Origin: CAZDVQ01 sp964508975
GTDB lineage: Bacteria; Bacteroidota; Bacteroidia; Chitinophagales; Saprospiraceae
DNA: 21,470 nucleotides
NCBI GenBank assembly: GCA_964508975.1
Contig: CAZDVQ010000071.1
Span: 1-21,470, forward strand
Reading direction: 5' to 3'
Shown: in pieces, positions 16,282-21,470 of the stretch
How positions within the stretch are numbered: the stretch's first letter is position 1
Layout: every line of letters starts with the position of its first letter
Notes under the pieces: generated by a model
Databases searched by the model: none
Told to the model about the DNA's origin: nothing
Seen by the model: the letters and a program-made list of their open reading frames with translations, nothing else
Made by a program: the position numbers and the translations under genes

Positions 16282-16720
16282 AACGTTGTTGGCCCTCATA
16301 TTTGCCCTAGCCTGCTTTGCAAGTGCCTGTAAAAAAGAAGAAGTTGTTGACTTTATACCCGTTGATATTAGCCGACCTGGTGATTACAACCTGGCTCGAT
16401 GGCAAGTCATTCAAATCGATTCTTTGTACAACCTCAACACGGGAGTGTATGAAGTATTTGAACGAGAATACGTTTACGGGTTTGTACGCGATACAAACAT
16501 CATTTACAGTATGCTGGAAGGCTCGCTGAACGTGGATACGCTCTTTTACAACTACATTGGGAACAACACGGTGGATATAACCAAATACTACGGTTCATTG
16601 CCCCTAACCGAAAACTTTAGTGTTTACAGCGAGACGGACTCGACCAAGTACTGGAGCATAGTACGGGCACCTACAACGCCTTACCCGCAGTACAGCGACT
16701 ACTACTTTACCAAGTACTAG
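16244..16720 (+). CDS. Small lipoprotein, 158 aa
   Basis: The signal sequence IAPASKTLLALIFALACFAS precedes a lipobox-type Cys (SAC-KKEE) at about residue 29, and a Tyr/Asp-rich mature part follows. The start ATG lies 38 nt inside the previous lipoprotein gene in another frame; a later TTG could be used instead, but the ATG gives a normal signal peptide with Lys13. No family is recognised. It and the preceding gene both begin with a Cys-Lys-Lys-Glu mature end, but the rest shows no clear homology by eye. It shares its stop (CTAG at 16717-16720) with the convergent flavin reductase gene. Confidence 0.72.
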   Translation: MLQSIFGIAPASKTLLALIFALACFASACKKEEVVDFIPVDISRPGDYNLARWQVIQIDSLYNLNTGVYEVFEREYVYGFVRDTNIIYSMLEGSLNVDTLFYNYIGNNTVDITKYYGSLPLTENFSVYSETDSTKYWSIVRAPTTPYPQYSDYYFTKY

Positions 16721-17619
16721 CCTCCTTCTGCCGACCAGAGTACCGCCGCAGCTTCGCGTGCTTTCCCTGCTTTAAACAGACTAGAAGCCAAGAGATGTAG
16801 TTCTCTGGTAGCATTTACCCGCTCTACTTTCATCCGGCCCAGTATAAGACCCAACTGGCTGTGCGTTTGCTTAGCCTGCTCAATCTCTTCTGGGCTGGGT
16901 GGCGTAGCCATACCTGCGATAGTACCTAAATCATTTCCGGTGAGCACCTCGCTGTTGCGGATATCCGTTGGTAGGCCATCGAAGCCAATGGCTGGCATTT
17001 TAACCGATTGCTCGAGGGTAAACACGGCATCGCCGCTAGCACGAACGTAATACTGGCGGCCCATGCGGCCTACCAAGTCGATTTTATCAGGGTCGATGCG
17101 GTTGCGTTCATCTACCACCTGCTCGCTGACGTGTATTTTCACCACGTTGCAAATGATGAGGTGCCCTGCACCGCCATTTTCGCCAAGGGTGATAATATCG
17201 GTTACTTTGCATTCCATGGCAGCGGGTGACTCTGCTACACGGAAGGGTTTTACCAGATCAGAAGGAACTGGGGTTAGGCCAGCCTTGTCGAATTCGCTCA
17301 CGTCAGCGGGGAACTCCACGCTGGTTACAGCCATTTGCCGAACGATGTCATATGACACTGCATTGATGACAACCTCACCTGTTTCGCGGATGTTGTACAG
17401 CGTGTCCTTGGTCGTATTGTCTTCTACCCTACGGTTAGAAGAGAATACTACGATGGGCGGGTTTGAGCTAAAAGCGTTGAAAAAACTATAGGGCGCCAAG
17501 TTGGGTACACCTTCTGGCGATATGGTACTAGCAAACGCAATGGGCCGAGGCGACACGATGGCCAACATAAACTGGTGTAAATCGCGAGTTTCAATCGTTT
17601 GTGGATCAATGCTTATCAT
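16717..17619 (-). CDS. Flavin reductase-like (FMN-binding split-barrel) family protein
   Basis: 300-residue cytosolic protein. The N-terminal 200 residues show the flavin reductase-like pattern: MLAIVSPRPIAFASTISPEG, then NLAPYSFFNAFSSNPPIVVFS (minus the last residue) and DTLYNIRETGEVVIN. These are typical of FMN-binding split-barrel proteins of the DIM6/NTAB type. The C-terminal 90 residues form a helical tail (SPEEIEQAKQTHSQLGLI). The electron donor and acceptor are unknown. The frame is open from 17775, but the first 52 codons are the translation of repeat copy E (Arg/Ala/Leu-rich). MISIDPQTIETRDLHQ at 17617-17619 is the proper start. Confidence 0.88.
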   Translation of the reverse strand: MISIDPQTIETRDLHQFMLAIVSPRPIAFASTISPEGVPNLAPYSFFNAFSSNPPIVVFSSNRRVEDNTTKDTLYNIRETGEVVINAVSYDIVRQMAVTSVEFPADVSEFDKAGLTPVPSDLVKPFRVAESPAAMECKVTDIITLGENGGAGHLIICNVVKIHVSEQVVDERNRIDPDKIDLVGRMGRQYYVRASGDAVFTLEQSVKMPAIGFDGLPTDIRNSEVLTGNDLGTIAGMATPPSPEEIEQAKQTHSQLGLILGRMKVERVNATRELHLLASSLFKAGKAREAAAVLWSAEGG

Positions 17620-17655
17620 ATGATGGTTGTAGGTTTTGGCAAGGCAGATAAATAA

Positions 17656-17779
17656 TCGCGCGAAGGATGCGGAGCATGAGGTGCGCAGCACCGAAGCCCG
17701 ACCGAATGGGAGGGCCAAGCGAACAGCGCGTGCGTAGCAGCCTGACGGCGCCCGCAGGGCGGCGACGCGCCCCAAAAAA
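17656..17779 (-). repeat. GC-rich intergenic hairpin element, copy E
   Basis: On the minus strand it begins TTTTTTGGGGCGCGTCGCC and contains GCCC-TGC-GGGC, CTGCTACGCACGC and GGTGC-TGC-GCACC. It ends near CTCCGCATCCTTCGCGCG. It fills most of the 181-nt gap between two minus-strand genes, starting 22 nt after the stop of the MtfA-like gene. It is responsible for the false N-terminal extension of the flavin reductase gene. Confidence 0.72.
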
Positions 17780-17800
17780 CATGCTTACAAAAAAGACAAG

Positions 17801-18724
17801 TTAATCGGTCTGGTTAGATTCAGGGGCTGGCAACTCGGCAACAACTTGTGGTATTTGCACCAACGGGCTGTCCTGGTAAAGTGGGTCTTGGTTCAGCGTG
17901 GTTTGGATGTACTTATACACCTCGGGGAAAGTAGCGGAAAGTTGTGCCGGAATTTGGAAAAAGTGCTCAACACAAACAGGGAAAAGCTCCACGTTTTTGT
18001 GCCCCGTGTAAATCTCGAGGTAGTTGTCGACAAGGTTTCGGAGCACGGTTAGCTTGTGGAAAAAAATATCTTTGTTCTCTGCGTACTGCAAGAAAGGGAT
18101 ATCCTCATCCTTGATACCCAGTTCAATTTGCAGGGCTTTAGCAAAGATGTGTAAACCACCGTTGTAGTACTGCTTTGGCTTGGTGTGGCCATCTACAAGG
18201 TTATCTATGGCGAGGATGATACAGTTAAAATCCTCCTCGTTGAGCTCGATGGTATGTGGTTTACGAGGAATAAAAGGCGAGCGGAATGGCCTTGGGTAAA
18301 ACACGATGACCCCAAGCTTGGGGTACCTATACGTGTCGAGGCCGAAGGTTACCTGAGTAGCCATGGCACTGGACAACAGCACGATATCACCCGGTACAGT
18401 ATCGTCACCGCTGAGTTGGAACTCTTTCTGTAGTTTAAGGTCAAAAAGGCGTTGCTCAAATTTTAATTTTTGGTCGGGATTGAGCTGGGCGTAATAGGGG
18501 TAAATTTTTTCAAGGATTTTACGCGAATCATTGTCGAGGACCGATGGTTTTATGGTATTCCACCACTCGCGGATGGCCCTTTCGAGCACGTAAACAGCTG
18601 CGGCAATACTGACACCTAAAACGATAAGCACTGCACGCCAGATGGGGCTTGCACCGCCAATCACAAAAAAACCAAGCAGGATGAAGGCTAAGCTCAGGAG
18701 GTAGGAAATGACGATGACTGGCAT
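17801..18724 (-). CDS. Membrane-anchored MtfA-like protein with degenerate zinc motif
   Basis: 307 residues with two N-terminal transmembrane helices (about 3-24 and 29-49) and a cytosolic domain. The domain resembles MtfA-type zinc-dependent peptidases: KLKFEQRLFDLKLQKEF, a DIVLLSSAMATQVTFGLDTY segment, VFYPRPF, and PVCVEHFFQIPAQL...FPEVYKYIQTTLNQDP. Where the family has HEFAH or HEMAH, this protein reads LHIFAKALQIE: His192 is kept, but the catalytic Glu is Ile193 and the second zinc His is Lys196. Glu253, a likely third ligand, is kept. It is therefore likely an inactive homologue or one with another role. MtfA of E. coli binds the repressor Mlc; whether that applies here is unknown. It lies 22 nt after the deoxynucleoside kinase gene, probably in one transcript. 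Confidence 0.7.
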   Translation of the reverse strand: MPVIVISYLLSLAFILLGFFVIGGASPIWRAVLIVLGVSIAAAVYVLERAIREWWNTIKPSVLDNDSRKILEKIYPYYAQLNPDQKLKFEQRLFDLKLQKEFQLSGDDTVPGDIVLLSSAMATQVTFGLDTYRYPKLGVIVFYPRPFRSPFIPRKPHTIELNEEDFNCIILAIDNLVDGHTKPKQYYNGGLHIFAKALQIELGIKDEDIPFLQYAENKDIFFHKLTVLRNLVDNYLEIYTGHKNVELFPVCVEHFFQIPAQLSATFPEVYKYIQTTLNQDPLYQDSPLVQIPQVVAELPAPESNQTD

Positions 18725-18746
18725 GGATGCAGTGTTTTAGAGTGAG

Positions 18747-19379
18747 CTAGAATAAACCGAAGAGGTCGCGCTCGACCATCTGGATTACCTCCCCGAGGTG
18801 CTCTGGGTTGCGCTCAAAATCGTACTTGTCAACATCAACAATCAGGAGCGGGCCATGGTTGTAGGAAGCAATCCAGTTTTCGTAGCGCTCATTTAAGCGT
18901 TTGAGGTAATCAAGGCTCATGCTACCTTCATAATCTCGGCCACGGCGTTGAATGTGGTCAACGAGGGTAGAGATAGAGCTGCGGAGGTAGATGAGTAAGT
19001 CAGGCGGCGAGATTTGCGAGGTCATCAGCTGGAACAAGGCATAATAATTCTCGAAATCGCGTTTGGACATGAGGCCCATATCGTGCAAGTTTGGGGCAAA
19101 GATGTGCGCATCCTCGTAGATGGTCCGATCTTGAATCACCACCTTATCGCCTCTTTGGATATCCAGCACCTGGCGGTAGCGGCTATTCAAAAAGTAAACC
19201 TGCAAGTTAAACGACCAGCGTTGCATGTCGTTGTAAAAATCGCTGAGGTACGGGTTGTCATCGGTCGACTCGAAGTTGACCTCCCAGTTATAATTTTTGG
19301 CTAGCAGTCGGCAAAGGGTCGTTTTCCCTGCACCGATATTACCGGCAATGGCCACGTGGCGTATTGTAGACTTGTCCAT
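18747..19379 (-). CDS. Deoxynucleoside kinase
   Basis: Phosphorylates deoxynucleosides for nucleotide salvage, using a nucleoside triphosphate. Of 210 residues, the P-loop is IAGNIGAGKTTLC (GNIGAGKT at 13-20). The substrate-site motif DRTIYEDAHIF starts at D84, and the LID-region RGRDYE comes later, which is the arrangement of the dNK/dAK/dGK family. The exact base preference cannot be told. The frame is open from 19433, but MDKSTIRHVAIAGNIG at 19377-19379 gives the usual short distance to the P-loop. It is probably the first gene of a unit with the MtfA-like gene. A TATCTTTA minus-strand box at 19400-19407 could be its -7 promoter element. Confidence 0.92.
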   Translation of the reverse strand: MDKSTIRHVAIAGNIGAGKTTLCRLLAKNYNWEVNFESTDDNPYLSDFYNDMQRWSFNLQVYFLNSRYRQVLDIQRGDKVVIQDRTIYEDAHIFAPNLHDMGLMSKRDFENYYALFQLMTSQISPPDLLIYLRSSISTLVDHIQRRGRDYEGSMSLDYLKRLNERYENWIASYNHGPLLIVDVDKYDFERNPEHLGEVIQMVERDLFGLF

Positions 19380-19399
19380 CCTTGATTTTATTTCAAGGG

Positions 19400-19407
19400 T
19401 AAAGATA
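19400..19407 (-). promoter_or_regulatory. Candidate -7 box for the deoxynucleoside kinase gene
   Basis: On the minus strand it reads TATCTTTA, one mismatch from TAnnTTTG and identical to the box in front of the DUF4231 gene. It is 20 nt before the chosen start codon. No TTTG -33 box is seen at normal spacing. Confidence 0.25.
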
Positions 19408-19450
19408 ATGTATAGTTTTAATCGGCTGTGCACGATTTAAACAAATACGG

Positions 19451-19480
19451 TTGAAGCTAGGCGAAAAGCGCATAAATTTG
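19451..19480 (+). promoter_or_regulatory. Candidate plus-strand promoter with shared GAAAAGCGC motif
   Basis: TTG at 19451-19453 and a perfect TAnnTTTG box (TAAATTTG) at 19473-19480 are 19 nt apart. The 18-nt word GAAAAGCGCnnAAATTTG at 19463-19480 also occurs at 9530-9547. Transcription from here would run through repeat copy F and then towards recA. Confidence 0.35.
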
Positions 19481-19488
19481 CTTTTTTA

Positions 19489-19627
19489 TTTTTGGGGGCG
19501 TGCCCCCGTGCTGGCCAATGCCAGCCACGGGGTCGTGCCCCTCCGGGCGCGCTAATCGCTTGGGCCCCTGCTGCGCAGGGGTCTGCCCTCACGTTGTTCG
19601 GGCACCCTCCGGGCCACTCACGCAACC
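19489..19627 (+). repeat. GC-rich intergenic hairpin element, copy F
   Basis: Begins with a T-run then GGGGG-CGTG-CCCCC, and contains the hairpins CGTGCTGGC-CAAT-GCCAGCCACG (one bulge), GGGG-TCGT-GCCCC and CCCCTGC-TGC-GCAGGGG. It ends CCACTCACGCAACC, like the right ends of copies A and C. It lies between the divergent deoxynucleoside kinase and recA genes. Open frames on both strands within it have repeat-derived composition and are not accepted as genes. Confidence 0.75.
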
Positions 19628-19820
19628 ATCTCCACTTGAGCCTACATATATATAATACATGGGGCGCAAGAAAGTGACATGTTTTAAATAGGAAAGATTA
19701 CTTTGAAACATTTTTTTTAAAAAATTTAGTCAAAAAGTTACCTATGTAATTTTTTTGCTTAACTTTGTATCGACAAAACAATACATCAATCACTTTTTTG
19801 ATTATAAAATCATCGGAGAC
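19628..19820 (+). promoter_or_regulatory. AT-rich recA leader with candidate promoter
   Basis: TAACTTTG at 19760-19767 matches the -7 box TAnnTTTG exactly, which would give a short leader of about 45 nt before the recA ATG at 19821; no clear -33 TTTG is seen. A small dyad AATCA-N6-TGATT at 19788-19803 lies in this leader and could be an operator, but it does not match a LexA site that I know. A TATATATA stretch occurs near 19645. Otherwise nothing coding is seen. Confidence 0.4.
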
Positions 19821-20846
19821 ATGTCAAACGAACGCGACGCAAAACTCAAAGCACTTCAACTTACGATGGATAAGTTGGACAAAACCTATGGCAAAGGCAC
19901 TGTAATGCGCCTTGGCGACAAACCATCCATCAAGGTAGATGTCATCTCGACGGGTTCTGTCGGGCTTGATATTGCCCTCGGTACCGACGGCCTTCCAAAA
20001 GGCAGGATTGTTGAAATTTTCGGTCCTGAATCTTCTGGTAAAACCACCTTGGCTATCCATGCCATTGCAGAGTGCCAAAAAAGCGGCGGCATCGCTGCAT
20101 TTATCGATGCAGAACACGCCTTCGACCGTTTTTACGCCACCAGCCTTGGCGTTAACGTCGATGAACTTGTATTCTCACAGCCCGATAATGGCGAGCAAGC
20201 GCTTGAAATTGCCGAGAACCTCATCCGTTCTGGTGCAGTTGACATCCTAGTAGTTGACTCTGTGGCAGCACTTGTTCCTCGCAGTGAAATTGAAGGGGAC
20301 ATGGGCGATTCTCGTCCAGGCTTACAAGCCCGACTCATGTCTCAAGCCATGCGTAAATTAACCAGTGCCATTGGCCGTACTAACTGCTGTTGTATTTTCA
20401 TCAACCAGTTACGTGAAAAAATCGGTGTGATGTTCGGTAACCCCGAAACAACCACCGGTGGTAATGCCCTGAAATTTTATGCCTCTATCCGTTTGGATAT
20501 TCGCAGAAACGCCCAAATCAAAGACGGCGATGATGTCATGGGTAACCGTACCAAAGTCAAAGTGGCTAAAAACAAAGTGGCTCCCCCATTCCGTGTGGTA
20601 GAATTTGATATCATGTACGGCAAAGGAATTAGCAGAGCCGGTGAAGTTCTCGATATCGCCGTGGATGCCAACATCATTCAAAAGAGTGGCAGCTGGTATA
20701 GCTACGAAACCACGAAACTCGGACAAGGTAGAGATGCGGTGAAAGAACTCATCCAAGACAACCCCGAGATGATGGCTGAAATCGAAGCGAAAATTCGCGC
20801 GAAAATGGCCGGTGGCGAAGAAGTATTGGCGGTACAGGCCGACTAA
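19821..20846 (+). CDS. recA: Recombinase RecA
   Basis: ATP-dependent DNA strand-exchange protein for homologous recombination and SOS induction. Of 341 residues, Walker A is GPESSGKT at 68-75, Walker B is ILVVDSVAAL at about 142-151, and the DNA-binding loops are recognisable as EGDMGDSRPG and VMFGNPETTTGGNALKFY, with FINQLREK between. The C-terminus is short and mildly acidic. The frame is open from 19755, but MSNERDAKLKALQLTMDKLD at 19821 is the normal RecA start, and the -7 box at 19760 would leave the longer start untranscribed. A strong terminator follows at 20868. Confidence 0.98.
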   Translation: MSNERDAKLKALQLTMDKLDKTYGKGTVMRLGDKPSIKVDVISTGSVGLDIALGTDGLPKGRIVEIFGPESSGKTTLAIHAIAECQKSGGIAAFIDAEHAFDRFYATSLGVNVDELVFSQPDNGEQALEIAENLIRSGAVDILVVDSVAALVPRSEIEGDMGDSRPGLQARLMSQAMRKLTSAIGRTNCCCIFINQLREKIGVMFGNPETTTGGNALKFYASIRLDIRRNAQIKDGDDVMGNRTKVKVAKNKVAPPFRVVEFDIMYGKGISRAGEVLDIAVDANIIQKSGSWYSYETTKLGQGRDAVKELIQDNPEMMAEIEAKIRAKMAGGEEVLAVQAD

Positions 20847-20867
20847 CAACACACTTTCCTATAAGTC

Positions 20868-20899
20868 AGGGGTGAAGGTTTCCTTCACCCCTTTTTTTT
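20868..20899 (+). terminator. Rho-independent terminator after recA
   Basis: A perfect 11-bp stem, AGGGGTGAAGG / CCTTCACCCCT, with a TTT loop is followed by a T-run to 20899. It lies 21 nt after the recA stop codon. This is the only clear intrinsic terminator in the window, and it marks recA as a single-gene transcript. Confidence 0.93.
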
Positions 20900-20939
20900 A
20901 ACACCTCGGTGCTGTATTTTTACACCTACTACCGCAACC

Positions 20940-21470
20940 ATGCAAGTAAATCCCTCTGCTCATAACCCATCATCAACCGGTTTTATGATTCGTTTCTCGA
21001 TCCTACTTGGATTGATCATCGGTGGTTTCTACCCCGCTGCCAAAGCAACCACACTCGCACCCAAACCACCCGTTCTCCTAAAGCAAAATGCACAATGGTG
21101 GAACCAATCCACCCGCCCACATCCCGTTCAAGGTTGGGATACCTTTACCCAGAGCATCAAAAATTATCACCCCAATATCAAGCAGGCCGTAAACGACAAA
21201 GGAACCCTCATCTTCCTCATTCATATGCGGGTGAATAAAAAAGGTCGGGTCGACTTCGCCGAAGTCTGGGATGCAAACACCCAAGATTCTGGGTTAAAAA
21301 GTACCCTCATCGAAGCCATCCAATACAATACCTTCACGCCATTTTTGAAGATGAACGGAAAGCGGGATAAAAACAGTACGCTGGTGCTCATGGAAATTCC
21401 CACCGATTCACAGCAACTCCTCACCCAAGCACAAGACACCACCATACCCAATAAAGCCATCATCCCTGCG
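20940..21470 (+). CDS. Secreted protein with TonB C-terminal-like domain (partial, runs off window)
   Basis: The frame is open from ATG 20940 to the last base (177 codons seen), so the C-terminus is missing. The second Met (residue 16, MIRFSILLGLIIGGFYPAAK) begins a typical signal peptide, so the real start may be 20985. Residues about 95-155 (IHMRVNKKGRVDFAEVWDAN, then AIQYNTFTPFLKMNGKR) follow the 'V-x-x-x-G-x-V-x-x-x-x-V ... A-x-x-x-x-x-F-x-P-x-x-x-N-G' pattern of TonB C-terminal-like domains. In Bacteroidota such domains often occur in secreted or periplasmic proteins outside classical TonB. The function is unknown. Confidence 0.65.
   Translation, partial: MQVNPSAHNPSSTGFMIRFSILLGLIIGGFYPAAKATTLAPKPPVLLKQNAQWWNQSTRPHPVQGWDTFTQSIKNYHPNIKQAVNDKGTLIFLIHMRVNKKGRVDFAEVWDANTQDSGLKSTLIEAIQYNTFTPFLKMNGKRDKNSTLVLMEIPTDSQQLLTQAQDTTIPNKAIIPA

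Noticed and set aside
3204..19627. CRISPR array or tRNA/rRNA cluster as explanation for the GC-rich hairpin blocks
   Set aside because: There are no regularly spaced identical repeats with spacers, no cas genes, and no cloverleaf or rRNA-like segments; the copies are kilobases apart.
19437..19677. Open frames on both strands between the deoxynucleoside kinase and recA genes
   Set aside because: They are translations of repeat copy F (Gly/Pro/Ala/Arg-rich, mirrored on both strands) with no family features.
19788..19803. AATCA-N6-TGATT dyad before recA as a LexA operator
   Set aside because: A 5-bp dyad in AT-rich DNA is expected by chance and it matches no LexA box known to me; it is mentioned only in the leader annotation.

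Overview
The window looks like a piece of a Bacteroidota chromosome, probably a Saprospiria- or Chitinophagia-type organism. The reasons are a type IX secretion (T9SS) sorting domain and SprB-type repeats, promoter-like sites of the TAnnTTTG class, weak Shine-Dalgarno signals, and several small protein families that I associate with this phylum. The class assignment is tentative. No tRNA, rRNA, CRISPR array, IS element or prophage gene was seen.

Layout, left to right. (1) Positions 1-6799 are mostly plus-strand housekeeping genes: the tail of a gene with in-frame 21-bp repeats, a CE4 polysaccharide deacetylase, mnmG (tRNA wobble modification), a small conserved minus-strand gene, a DUF4231/SLATT-type membrane protein followed by a TatD-family hydrolase, a secreted CBM9-like protein and a YgjP-type metallopeptidase. 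(2) Positions 6796-9122 hold two minus-strand genes, a YCF48-like lipoprotein and a double-GNAT acetyltransferase. (3) Positions 9628-16720 hold a tightly packed four-gene plus-strand unit for the cell envelope: a secreted protein made of two duplicated beta-propeller-like halves, a 1467-residue T9SS cargo with an N-terminal M23 peptidase domain and about eight SprB-like repeats, and two small lipoproteins. (4) Positions 16717-19379 hold minus-strand genes for a flavin reductase-like protein, a membrane MtfA-like protein whose HExxH motif is broken, and a deoxynucleoside kinase. (5) recA follows, with a clear terminator, then the start of a TonB-C-like secreted protein that runs off the window.

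The strongest unexplained DNA signal is a family of six GC-rich elements of about 100-150 bp, at roughly 3204, 4506, 7809, 9233, 17656 and 19489. They occupy six of the larger gaps between genes, in both orientations. Each starts with a T-run followed by GGGCG and is a chain of short perfect hairpins. They create long spurious ORFs and false N-terminal extensions, so the starts of five genes were placed internally (3136, 3385, 17619, 19379 and 19821, all next to such gaps), and the GNAT gene was also shortened. The second signal of interest is the four-gene surface unit. Its first gene has two halves with nearly identical DNA at the ends and strongly diverged centres, and its second gene joins a peptidoglycan-hydrolase-type domain to a T9SS adhesin-like body.
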